From 62-47 sp044463945 (GTDB lineage: Bacteria; Pseudomonadota; Alphaproteobacteria; Rhizobiales; Xanthobacteraceae), in the NCBI GenBank assembly GCA_044463945.1, contig JBIQLW010000018.1, forward strand, positions 1 through 64,000: a stretch of DNA of 64,000 nucleotides, in the 5' to 3' direction. A program made the position numbers and the translations under genes. The notes below the pieces were generated by a model. It did no database searches, had not been told where the DNA came from, and saw only the letters and a program-made list of their open reading frames with translations. This document shows, piece by piece, positions 1 to 6,682 of the stretch. How positions within the stretch are numbered: the first letter of the stretch is position 1; each line of letters starts with the position of its first letter.

Positions 1-2
1 CC

Positions 3-71
3 ACCGTGACGGCGGCCGTCGATCAGGCCGACGAGGCAACGAAAATCTGGTTCGAATACGCGACCGAGTGA
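3..71 (+). CDS. C-terminal fragment of a phage protein (5' end outside window)
   Basis: A reading frame open from the left edge ends at TGA 69-71 with the residues IWFEYATE. I do not recognise the family; the position beside lysis genes suggests a tail or structural protein. The same frame stays open after the TGA for 31 codons (to TGA 165-167) and encodes a peptide with a hydrophobic, protein-like pattern, but no start codon is present there. The TGA may therefore interrupt a longer original gene (for instance a TGG to TGA change), see findings. Too little is visible to name a function. Confidence 0.4.
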   Translation, partial: TVTAAVDQADEATKIWFEYATE

Positions 72-177
72 CGACGCGATCATCCGATCCTTGCCGCGCT
101 GGGCGGGCAACTCGGCTTGTCTAGTACAGAAGTTGATGACCTATTTCGGGCGGCGGCGCTGCTGTGAACTGGCGAGG

Positions 178-606
178 TTAAGATGGTCGAGATGTCTGCT
201 TCATCTGCTCAAGACATTCTAACAGGCGATCCGAAAGGTTCTTCAGCGCCACTTCATCCAGGAGCGCAGACTGCATACCGGTTGGACCGGTGGATGTTCG
301 GCCAGTCATCTGGACGATCACTGTCCTATCTTGATTATTTACAAGAGCGCGCGTCGCCTCAACAGCCATACTGCCTGAAGTGGGATCGATAGCGCCGCCA
401 GAGTATCCATTCAACGCCTGAATGTCGTAAATGGCGTTTGCGAGTTGCATGAAGCGCTGTGCAACCAGATCAAACTGGTCATGAGAGAGCACGAGTTCTC
501 CCGTACTTCCGTTCTCGTTTGAAAATCGCAAGGTAATTGTCCGCCCATCTCGCGATACCGATCCGCTCGCAAGCTCTCTGACATTCCAAATATGTGTTTT
601 TGGCAT
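178..606 (-). CDS. Hypothetical prophage protein
   Basis: A 142-residue protein from ATG at 606 (starts MPKTHIWNV); a GGGGG stretch just upstream can act as ribosome binding site, so this start is preferred over an upstream TTG. No membrane segment or signal peptide is visible. The N-terminal half has an alternating beta-strand look (TITLRF, GELVL) and the C-terminal part a helical, Leu/Glu-rich end. I do not recognise the family. It is divergent from the endolysin gene, with only 49 bases between the two starts, so the promoters overlap. Product unknown; probably an accessory phage protein. Confidence 0.55.
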   Translation of the reverse strand: MPKTHIWNVRELASGSVSRDGRTITLRFSNENGSTGELVLSHDQFDLVAQRFMQLANAIYDIQALNGYSGGAIDPTSGSMAVEATRALVNNQDRTVIVQMTGRTSTGPTGMQSALLDEVALKNLSDRLLECLEQMKQTSRPS

Positions 607-655
607 TTTGACCCCCGCAAATGCCAAAACCTCACACGCTCAAGGAGATTATGCA

Positions 656-1495
656 ATGCCCAACCCCGATTCCGGGGCCGCCGGCGTGCGGCTGTCGGTT
701 GCCACGATGCGCGCAGTATTCCCGGCCGCGCCGGACACGATTATCAACGCTTTCGTTGAAAGGCAGGGCGTGCTGACCGCTGTCGGTCTCAACAAGACCC
801 GGCAGCGGCTGGCCTACTGCTTCGCCAATCTGCACGCCGAGACAGGCGGCTTCACCATCAAGAATCTGACCGAAAACATCAACTATACCGCCGAGCGGAT
901 GGCCGACGTCTGGCCGAACCGCTTCGGCTCCGCAACGGCGGTACGGGCCAAGTACGGCACGGCTCCGGGATGGCAGAAGAAAGCGTTTGACGACATCTAC
1001 GGCAACCGCATGGGCAACCGTCCCGGCACCTCGGACGGCTCGCGCTACATCGGCCGTGGCGGGCCGCAGATCACCGGGCGCGACGGTTACGCGGAAATCG
1101 GCAAGCGGATCGGACAGGACCTTGTTTCTGCGCCGGACCTCGCCAGCAGCCATGCGCTACAGCCCGACATTGCCGCCGCGTTCTGGGACTGGAAGGGCAT
1201 GAACAAGTATGCTGACGCCGGCAACTTCATCGGCTGTGTCAAGGCATGGAATGGCGGGACGAACGGGCTCGCTGAGCGTCAGAAGCAGTTGGCGCGCATC
1301 CTGAAGGTCCTACAGGGCGCGGAGTGGGGCGAGGTGGCCGACCCAGCCCGGCACGAAGCGCCATCCGTGCCGGCCACGCCCGGTCCTGAGCCGGGCGTAG
1401 CGCCGCCCATTACCGGGTCTAGCCCGGCAATTCAACCGCCGTCCGCCTGGACGGCTTTTTTCATGGCAATCGCCAAGCTGTTCGGGAGGAAATAA
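656..1495 (+). CDS. Phage endolysin, glycoside hydrolase family 19 (chitinase-like)
   Basis: This 279-residue protein would cleave peptidoglycan glycan strands for host lysis. Family GH19 is seen in the core at about residues 45-205: the first catalytic-type Glu lies in HAETGGF (Glu62), followed by ENINYTAERM, a YIGRGGPQITGRDGY segment and a C-terminal CVKAWNGG block. Residues about 225-265 form a Pro/Ala-rich linker, and the last 20 residues are hydrophobic with a basic end. ATG 656 is chosen because AAGGAG lies 8 bases upstream (642-647); an upstream in-frame TTG at 608 has no such site. It overlaps the next gene by one base, as lysis cassettes often do. No secretory signal is visible, so it probably relies on a holin. 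Confidence 0.85.
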   Translation: MPNPDSGAAGVRLSVATMRAVFPAAPDTIINAFVERQGVLTAVGLNKTRQRLAYCFANLHAETGGFTIKNLTENINYTAERMADVWPNRFGSATAVRAKYGTAPGWQKKAFDDIYGNRMGNRPGTSDGSRYIGRGGPQITGRDGYAEIGKRIGQDLVSAPDLASSHALQPDIAAAFWDWKGMNKYADAGNFIGCVKAWNGGTNGLAERQKQLARILKVLQGAEWGEVADPARHEAPSVPATPGPEPGVAPPITGSSPAIQPPSAWTAFFMAIAKLFGRK

Positions 1496-1692
1496 TGGCA
1501 CCCTTCATTCGCATCGGCCTTCGTTATCTCGGAGGCTATCTGGCGGCCCGTGGCTGGCTCGCACAGGGCGATTCCGGGCTGTTCGATGACCCGGAGCTTG
1601 TTGCGGCCATCAGCTATGCCGGGGCCGCTCTGTGCGCTCTGTTGGGTGAAGGATGGTACGCCCTCGCCAAGAAATTCGGGTGGGCGAAGTGA
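1495..1692 (+). CDS. Small phage membrane protein, holin-like
   Basis: A 65-residue protein starting at ATG 1495, whose A is the last base of the endolysin TAA. It has one or two hydrophobic segments (about residues 5-20 and 38-58) and a basic C-terminus (KKFGWAK). Position directly after an endolysin and size both fit a phage holin; from memory it resembles the small Pam3-gp28-type putative holins, which I could not confirm. It is likely translationally coupled to both neighbours. Confidence 0.65.
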   Translation: MAPFIRIGLRYLGGYLAARGWLAQGDSGLFDDPELVAAISYAGAALCALLGEGWYALAKKFGWAK

Positions 1693-2093
1693 CGGCCATT
1701 CTCTCATGGCTGGCGTCGCTGCTTACCGGCCCGCTGCTCAACAAAGCGCTGGAAGGGTGGAAGGCGAAGTTGGCGGCGGATAACGACGCCGACAAGATTG
1801 CTGCCGATCTGGCCGCGCGGGAGCTTGAGGTGCAGCGCGCCGAGATTGAGGCGCAGACGCAATACCGCATTGCCACGATCGGTCGATGGTATGAGCCGGA
1901 AAAGATCATCGGCTATTCGGTGGCGTTCATCATCGCCAAGGTGCTGGTTTGGGACATCTGTTTAGGGTTGGGCTCGACGCCTGAACCAAAGGGATGGATC
2001 GCAACTGTCACGCTGACCGTCATTGGATTCTACTTCGGTAAGCGCGGTGCGGAAAACGTCGCCAAGATCGTTGCGGGAGCATTGAGGAAATGA
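1689..2093 (+). CDS. Putative 3-TM holin / gene-transfer-agent-type holin
   Basis: A 134-residue protein from GTG 1689, which overlaps the TGA of the preceding gene as GTGA; an ATG at 1653 in the same frame would overlap more and is not favoured. The N-terminus is hydrophobic (ILSWLASLL), the middle (about 25-60) is a charged Ala/Glu-rich helix, and two membrane segments follow (VAFIIAKVLVWDICLGL and IATVTLTVIGFYFG). This organisation matches holins of the 3-TM superfamily found with gene-transfer agents and alphaproteobacterial prophages. It would permeabilise the inner membrane to let the endolysin out. Family assignment is by pattern only. Confidence 0.65.
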   Translation: MTAILSWLASLLTGPLLNKALEGWKAKLAADNDADKIAADLAARELEVQRAEIEAQTQYRIATIGRWYEPEKIIGYSVAFIIAKVLVWDICLGLGSTPEPKGWIATVTLTVIGFYFGKRGAENVAKIVAGALRK

Positions 2094-2323
2094 GCGAAGC
2101 CCACAAATTCGATGACCTCCCGCAGCGAACCAAAGACTTTCTGAATAATCTCCGCGACGACGAGATTGACACGCTCAACGACGGCATCCGGCTTGTAGGG
2201 GCGATCCGCACCGTCGGCACTTTCGTCAAGTGGGTTATCGTTGGCCTGATCGGAATCCTCGCCGGCTTTGTGATGGTCGGGGAGTCTATTTCCAAGATCG
2301 CGATGTGGATTCGCGGAGTGTGA
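2090..2323 (+). CDS. Small prophage membrane protein
   Basis: A 77-residue protein whose ATG overlaps the previous TGA (ATGA). A polar, charged N-terminal 40 residues precedes one strong membrane segment (WVIVGLIGILAGFVMVG). It lies inside the lysis cassette and may be an accessory holin, antiholin or spanin-like protein, but no lipobox or Rz-type features are seen. Function unknown. Confidence 0.55.
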   Translation: MSEAHKFDDLPQRTKDFLNNLRDDEIDTLNDGIRLVGAIRTVGTFVKWVIVGLIGILAGFVMVGESISKIAMWIRGV

Positions 2324-2454
2324 TGCAACCCCTCGGCGCCATCCTCATCATCCTCGCCATCTGGCTCTACACCTGCGGCCGGGGGAATGAGTTCATGCCG
2401 TGGGTTGGGCTGGCGGGAGCAGGGATGCTAATGATAGGTATGATCTATGGCTGA
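2323..2454 (+). CDS. 43-residue prophage membrane peptide
   Basis: Starts at ATG 2323, sharing one base with the preceding TGA, and runs 43 residues. It is almost entirely two hydrophobic segments (PLGAILIILAIWLY and VGLAGAGMLMIGMIYG). It also overlaps the next gene by 8 bases, so it sits in a tight chain of coupled genes. Such a peptide could be a pinholin or antiholin, but nothing beyond topology and position supports this. Confidence 0.5.
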   Translation: MQPLGAILIILAIWLYTCGRGNEFMPWVGLAGAGMLMIGMIYG

Positions 2455-3289
2455 TCCGAAACGCGAGATTGTCCTAGCCCTTCTTGGGCAGCATGGGGTG
2501 CCCGCGCCTACGCCCGCCGAAACGCAAAGCATCGGGTCTCTAGCCGATCTCGGCAATTACTTCTCGCCATCGAACCAGTCATGGGCACCGTGGCCTGTCA
2601 TGGCCGCCCGCAGCACATTGGCTGCACTTGCCGCTCCTGGTGACGCCTACGCTGGGCGCTTACCCATGATGGACGCGAGCGGCCACACTAGTCTTGATGC
2701 CATCGGCCGCGCAACCGCTCTGGCGGGGTTGATGACGCTCGGTGCGGGTGCTGTGCCAGCCGAGGGCGGGATGGTACTCAACGCGGGCCTGAACGGGCTG
2801 CGCGAACGATACGCGCCCTACCTGAGCGCGGCATCCGCCGGGAAAGACCCGGCGCGCATCAAATTAACTCCACAGCGCGTTGAAGCGGCGAAAGAAGCCA
2901 TGCGAACAGGGTTTGGCCTTTATCCAAAGGGCCGCCCATCCATGCCGATAGGCAGCCAGCCGTCGCCATACAGAGCAACCGAACAGGCGCAACAGGCGGC
3001 GCAATTCGCGGCACAAGCACGACGGGTGGTCGATGACGTTCGCGTGAAATTCCCGGAAGGCCCGAATGGGTCTGTGTATGTTCGCGTTGGCGATAACGGA
3101 ACGGTGAGATTTGCCGATCACCCGCCTCCAATGGAGAATGGGCAGGTTATCGGCGGTTATTCTCGCAATCTAGGCCGTCGCCATCAGCCGGCGACTGTTG
3201 ATGTCTCATCGACGAGGCGCGGAGTTCCGCTTAATACTCAACCAGCCTATGATTTCTTGGCGGCGCTTCTAAGAGGCGACGCCACGTAA
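2447..3289 (+). CDS. Hypothetical prophage protein
   Basis: A 280-residue protein starting at ATG 2447 inside the end of the previous small gene. The N-terminal third is Ala/Gly-rich with mild hydrophobicity (residues about 80-115); the middle is charged and helical (KLTPQRVEAAKEAM), and the C-terminal 90 residues look like a small beta domain (VRVKFPEGPNGSVYVRV, GTVRFADHPP). I do not recognise the family. It is the last + strand prophage gene and its end overlaps by 43 bases the end of the convergent HTH gene. Confidence 0.55.
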   Translation: MADPKREIVLALLGQHGVPAPTPAETQSIGSLADLGNYFSPSNQSWAPWPVMAARSTLAALAAPGDAYAGRLPMMDASGHTSLDAIGRATALAGLMTLGAGAVPAEGGMVLNAGLNGLRERYAPYLSAASAGKDPARIKLTPQRVEAAKEAMRTGFGLYPKGRPSMPIGSQPSPYRATEQAQQAAQFAAQARRVVDDVRVKFPEGPNGSVYVRVGDNGTVRFADHPPPMENGQVIGGYSRNLGRRHQPATVDVSSTRRGVPLNTQPAYDFLAALLRGDAT

Positions 3290-3645
3290 GAAAGCCCCCG
3301 ACCGTCAGGCTCATCAAGTTGATCCGCAATCGTCATGAGCAGCGCCATTGCGCCGGCGGCCTTCAACGCCCCCTCAACAGGCAGAGTGTCGTGGCGAATG
3401 TCTGCTTCGATATTGTTGTAGGCGCGCGGGTCGATACCATCTAGCGCCATCACGTCGGCCGCACCATCGGCCGCATCCTGAATTTGCTCGAACAGGTTGG
3501 CGAGCATGATCCAGATGCCTCTGGGTGGATTTGCACGCCCCGCGCACCATGACTTTACGGTATCGACGCTGACCCCAAAAAAATCTGCCGCCTCCGATTG
3601 CGAGAGGCCGCAGACGCTGATGGCTGCCTTGAAGGTCGTTCTCAC
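3247..3645 (-). CDS. Prophage helix-turn-helix protein
   Basis: A 132-residue protein with an N-terminal helix-turn-helix at about residues 13-40 (LSQSEAADFFGVSVDTVKSW), of the XRE/Cro-like type, followed by a helical C-terminal part of unknown function. The ATG overlaps the stop of the preceding gene on the same strand (ATGA), so it is the last gene of a coupled chain running from about 5.67 kb down to 3.25 kb. It could be a repressor or an anti-repressor of phage genes; being last in the accessory operon is unusual for a main repressor. Confidence 0.6.
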   Translation of the reverse strand: MRTTFKAAISVCGLSQSEAADFFGVSVDTVKSWCAGRANPPRGIWIMLANLFEQIQDAADGAADVMALDGIDPRAYNNIEADIRHDTLPVEGALKAAGAMALLMTIADQLDEPDGRGLSYVASPLRSAAKKS

Positions 3646-3917
3646 GGCGCGCCCTCAATATGGTCCGTTGGAGTGAATGGTAGATATTCCTCAACCGCGT
3701 CGGCAAGGTCAGGTGTCAAGCATCTGACAATGCCGCGCCGCTCTTTGCCGAGAAATAACCAGAACGATACCGCCCCGGTATCGCGATGGGTAACGCGGAG
3801 GATTGTGTCAAATCGCTCCCGTGCGTCGAGCCAGTCCGGGAGGCTCTCAAGATGCTCCGTCTTGTTGACCCAATAGATGCTTTTCCGTGACCGCTTAGGC
3901 CACGCAGTTGTGTTCAC
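3642..3917 (-). CDS. Hypothetical prophage protein
   Basis: A 91-residue protein starting at GTG 3917, chosen because it forms a GTGA overlap with the upstream gene's stop, like its neighbours. Its sequence (RFDTILRVTHRDTGAVSFWLFLG) looks like a small beta-rich soluble domain. Family not recognised. Its stop overlaps the start of the HTH gene by four bases. Confidence 0.5.
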   Translation of the reverse strand: MNTTAWPKRSRKSIYWVNKTEHLESLPDWLDARERFDTILRVTHRDTGAVSFWLFLGKERRGIVRCLTPDLADAVEEYLPFTPTDHIEGAP

Positions 3918-4120
3918 CGCGCGTCCCAAAGCGCGACGGCCTTGCGCAGCACATTGCGGCGCTCGATCGACGACGGGCGCAGGTTGGTCTTGTTTTCGAG
4001 GTCGCGCAGTTGCTTGCGGGCGGTTCGGATGCCGATGAGCGAACGGCACCCGCCATTCGAAATCAGGACAAGCTTGCCGTTTTCGATGACTGGGCGCTCA
4101 ATGTTGTAGAAATCAGCCAT
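3914..4120 (-). CDS. Small hypothetical prophage protein
   Basis: A 68-residue protein from ATG 4120 (MADFYNIERPVIENGK), with a GGAG stretch about 9 bases upstream. The C-terminal half is basic and helical (RTARKQLRDLENKTN, RRNVLRKAVALWD). Function unknown. It is the first gene after the palindromic promoter-like segment at 4169-4189 and is coupled to the following GTG-start gene. Confidence 0.5.
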   Translation of the reverse strand: MADFYNIERPVIENGKLVLISNGGCRSLIGIRTARKQLRDLENKTNLRPSSIERRNVLRKAVALWDAR

Positions 4121-4168
4121 TTTCAGGTCTCCGTTACCTCTTGCAGTGGGCCACTCCCGCCGCGTCGA

Positions 4169-4189
4169 TGTATAATACACTTTTGGTGT
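4169..4189 (-). promoter_or_regulatory. Phage promoter/operator candidate with two overlapping inverted repeats
   Basis: TGTATAATACA (4169-4179) is a perfect 11-base palindrome, overlapping ACAC-TTTTG-GTGT (4177-4189), a second inverted repeat. On the - strand TATTAT lies inside the first palindrome as a good -10 box, with a weak TTGCGC 16 bases upstream, pointing at the gene starting at 4120. It is AT-rich in an otherwise GC-rich stretch, as expected for a regulated promoter. Confidence 0.45.
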
Positions 4190-4202
4190 GATCGCGCAAG
4201 AG

Positions 4203-4418
4203 CTATTTTTGCGTCTTGAACCGCTCCGGTATTGGCTCTGCGTCGGGCTCCGGTCCATCGGAGCCCATGATCTTCGCCAGTTCGTCCAGATGCTCGCCGG
4301 CCTTGGCCGGATCGTGGAACACCTGATCCAGCACCCGCTCGAAGTCCTCGACCGCCTTGTCGTCGACGTACCGAGATTTGGTGCGACGGCGGAAGTTGAG
4401 CAGTTTGCCGAGCATCAC
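4203..4418 (-). CDS. Small hypothetical prophage protein
   Basis: A 71-residue, highly charged protein beginning MMLGKLLNFRRRTK (the second Met at 4415 is an equal candidate start). The middle is an acidic helix (AVEDFERVLDQVFHDPAKAGEHLDEL without apparent motif residues). No family recognised. It lies in the minus-strand accessory run of the prophage but is separated from its neighbours by 80-odd bases on each side. Confidence 0.45.
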   Translation of the reverse strand: MMLGKLLNFRRRTKSRYVDDKAVEDFERVLDQVFHDPAKAGEHLDELAKIMGSDGPEPDAEPIPERFKTQK

Positions 4419-4503
4419 TTCCTCTCCTTCGCCAGCCTATCCCTTGACCCATGCTCTGCGACATAGCCTAGGCGGGGCTTGTTGGTGACGTGGGGCCAGT
4501 GGG

Positions 4504-4746
4504 TCATTGCATCCCGCCTTGATCTTGCGTCAGCGCGGATTGAAGCCCAGCGATCATGGACATCGCTTCATTGTGTCCGATGTGAACCTGAACGATTGCG
4601 AGCCCCATGCTGGTGAGCACGACTCCGATAGTTGATCGCTCGTATCCAAGCCGTTCAAAATCATCGACGAGGCGCTTAACCCCATTCCGCAGAACGTCGG
4701 CATCCTCTCGGCTCACCATTGTTTCGGCCATTGCCATTCTCTCCAT
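4504..4746 (-). CDS. Small hypothetical prophage protein
   Basis: An 80-residue helical protein (MERMAMAETMVSRED..., Met4 or Met6 are alternative starts). No cysteine clusters, membrane segment or known motif. The hydrophobic C-terminal helix (TIGVVLTSMGLAIVQVHIG) is interrupted by polar residues and probably packs internally. One base separates it from the HNH gene, consistent with one operon. Confidence 0.45.
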   Translation of the reverse strand: MERMAMAETMVSREDADVLRNGVKRLVDDFERLGYERSTIGVVLTSMGLAIVQVHIGHNEAMSMIAGLQSALTQDQGGMQ

Positions 4747-4747
4747 C

Positions 4748-5074
4748 CTAGCCCGGATCGGTGGGGCGGGCTGCTACTGTTCGCAGAAATTCTTGTGCGT
4801 CCGCGCTCCCGCGTTTCGCGTTGCATGACCGGCAGGCGCAGACCAAATTATTGATGTCGTACTTTCCGCCCTGACTTTTAGGGATGATGTGGTCCAGCGT
4901 TGCCGCATCTTCCGGTGTCTCGCGCCCGGTCCACTGGCGCTTCCATGTGAGCCTAACCCGGCCGCCACACCAGAAACACTTGCCGCCTTCACGCTCATAT
5001 GTCTTTCGCCGCAGTTCTTCCCGCTTAGCGGGGTGTAGTTCGACGGCGGCCAATCGTGCAAATTCAGGTCGCAT
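4748..5074 (-). CDS. Phage HNH endonuclease
   Basis: A 108-residue protein with an HNH nuclease fold: zinc-type CFWCGG near residue 33, catalytic-type LDHIIPKSQGG near residue 60 and NNLVCACRSCNAKRG near residues 75-90. The start at ATG 5074 is favoured because it overlaps the upstream stop (ATGA) and follows a GGGGGAG site. Such phage HNH enzymes often act with terminase at packaging or nick DNA; here it sits in the accessory operon rather than beside terL, so its role is open. Confidence 0.8.
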   Translation of the reverse strand: MRPEFARLAAVELHPAKREELRRKTYEREGGKCFWCGGRVRLTWKRQWTGRETPEDAATLDHIIPKSQGGKYDINNLVCACRSCNAKRGSADAQEFLRTVAARPTDPG

Positions 5075-5343
5075 CACTCCCCCTCCTTGGAGGGCGGGGA
5101 GGGGAGAGGCATCCAGTGGGTCGGGCTGCACCACGATGGAGAATTATCGCCATCGGTCGCAAGCCACCCCGACCAGTCGGCCGGGAACCATCGTCCCGGT
5201 TTGAACCGCCCATCTTTTCCGCGTAATTCCTCTCGGAAGAACACGCCGACCGTGACGGGCCCCATATCAAGCCCCTCTGGCACATGCAAAAGCACGAACG
5301 ATCCATCCCTCGGAGCCGTCCCGATATCCTGCCAGGTGGTCAT
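5074..5343 (-). CDS. DUF551-like phage protein
   Basis: An 89-residue protein from ATG 5343 (MTTWQDIGTAPRDGS). The opening W-IGTAPRDG block and the closing PTHWMPLPSPP are the signature ends of the DUF551 family of small phage and prophage proteins. Its function is unknown. Both ends overlap neighbouring genes by four bases (ATGA), showing that it belongs to the coupled accessory operon. Confidence 0.7.
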   Translation of the reverse strand: MTTWQDIGTAPRDGSFVLLHVPEGLDMGPVTVGVFFREELRGKDGRFKPGRWFPADWSGWLATDGDNSPSWCSPTHWMPLPSPPSKEGE

Positions 5344-5666
5344 GGGGCGCGTCCTTCGGCTTTGGCGATGATCCGATCCGCTAATTCCGCGATCATGCTT
5401 GGCTGGTTTCCGAGCGGAGTTTCGGCCCGGTAGCGCTTCACGAGGGCCAGCAGTTCGGGTGCGACCGCGATCAGCCGAGCATTGGCCCCGCACTCCGCAT
5501 CGAACGCCGCATAGTCCGCGTCCGACACGTCGGGATATGCCTTCTTGGGCATCCACGATACGTTGCAAATGCTGCGGCCCATCGGGCCCACAACCGGCCA
5601 GCCGACAACGCTAGACGGACTGGCGGCTGCCATCCACGGCCCCGCCGTATGCTTCACGCCGCTCAT
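5340..5666 (-). CDS. Hypothetical phage protein with ANARLIAVAPELL motif
   Basis: A 108-residue protein starting at ATG 5666 (MSGVKHTAGPW); an in-frame ATG at 5678 is possible, but a GGGGGTGG stretch favours 5666. The combination of HT-GPW at the N-terminus and GANARLIAVAPELLALV in the middle is typical of a small protein often seen in phage early regions; its function is unknown. It is the first gene of the accessory operon that reads leftward to the HTH gene, so its promoter should lie at about 5.68-5.75 kb. Confidence 0.65.
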   Translation of the reverse strand: MSGVKHTAGPWMAAASPSSVVGWPVVGPMGRSICNVSWMPKKAYPDVSDADYAAFDAECGANARLIAVAPELLALVKRYRAETPLGNQPSMIAELADRIIAKAEGRAP

Positions 5667-5836
5667 GCCCACCCCCATGAACGTGAACGGGGGAGGAACG
5701 GGCGCGTGTCAGATTTGTGCCAATAGTTCCAAATGTTCCTGACCCGTTCATGCAAAAACTGGCATGAGGTTGCGAGCCAATCTCCCCTATATGGTTCTGA
5801 AAACATTGGTTTTCCCTTCCTTCTCCCAAACATGAA

Positions 5837-5869
5837 GCGGCCTTCGGCAGGGGAGCTACCGAAGGCCGC
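5837..5869 (-). terminator. Intrinsic terminator-like hairpin after flgH
   Basis: Perfect 11-base arms GCGGCCTTCGG (5837-5847) and CCGAAGGCCGC (5859-5869) with an 11-base loop. It lies 60 bases downstream of the flgH stop and at the border between flagellar and prophage DNA. The run of T after the stem is weak, so it may terminate imperfectly. The remaining bases between 5667 and 5929 show no gene. Confidence 0.65.
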
Positions 5870-5929
5870 GTGGTACGCCGGCGCGCGCGTCAGACTTGCG
5901 ACGCCGGCGTGGGAGCTGATGAGACGGGA

Positions 5930-6682
5930 TCAGAACGGCAGCAGCACGTCGAGCACCTGCTGGCCGTAGCGCGGCTGCTGCACGTCGGAGATCTGGCCGC
6001 GTCCGCCATAGGCGATGCGGGCCTGCGCGATCTTGCTGGAGTCGATGGTGTTGTCGCTCTGGATGTCCTCCGGGCGCACGATGCCGGCGACCACCAGCTC
6101 GCGCACCTCGAAGTTGACGCGGACCTCCTGCTTGCCCTCGACCACGAGATTGCCGTTCGGCAGAAGCTGCGTGACCACGGCGGCGACGCTGGTCTGCAGG
6201 TTCTCCTGACGCTGTACCGAGCCCTTGCCGTCGCTCGACGAGGTGGAATCGGCGGTGAGCACGCGGCCCGGCAGCACCGCGGCGGCGCTGCCGGTGAGCA
6301 GCTTGCTGCCGATGAAATCCGAGACGCCGGTGTCTTCCTTGTTGGTGCGGCTGCGCTGGGTCTCGTTGGCGATGTTGGCCTTGTCGGTGAAGTTCACCGT
6401 GACCGTGAGGATGTCGCCGACCTGATGCGCGCGCTGGTCCTTGAAGAAGGCGCGCGAGCCGTTGCGCCACAGCGAATTGGCGGCGTAGGAGGCGGGCTCC
6501 GGCCTCGGCATCGGCATCTGCACCGGCTTGTAGCCGGGCTGCGCCGTCGGGTTCTCGATCGCGGTCAGCGCCGGCTTCTCGCCGATCGCCGACAGGCGGT
6601 CGATCGACGAGCAGCCGCTGGCGAGGGTCGCGCTCGCCAGCAGCGCGGCGGTGAGGATGGCGCGGTAAGGGTCCTTGAACAT
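5930..6682 (-). CDS. flgH: Flagellar L-ring lipoprotein FlgH
   Basis: FlgH forms the outer-membrane L ring of the flagellar basal body. The 250-residue product has a lipoprotein signal peptide ending LASGC (Cys24 is the expected lipidated residue), a central WRNGSRAFFKDQRAHQVGDILTV-like block typical of FlgH, and the conserved end in YGQQVLDVLLPF. The start at ATG 6682 overlaps the flgA stop (ATGA); a TTG one codon earlier is not needed. It is the last gene of flgF-flgG-flgA-flgH, which together build rod and ring parts. Confidence 0.95.
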   Translation of the reverse strand: MFKDPYRAILTAALLASATLASGCSSIDRLSAIGEKPALTAIENPTAQPGYKPVQMPMPRPEPASYAANSLWRNGSRAFFKDQRAHQVGDILTVTVNFTDKANIANETQRSRTNKEDTGVSDFIGSKLLTGSAAAVLPGRVLTADSTSSSDGKGSVQRQENLQTSVAAVVTQLLPNGNLVVEGKQEVRVNFEVRELVVAGIVRPEDIQSDNTIDSSKIAQARIAYGGRGQISDVQQPRYGQQVLDVLLPF

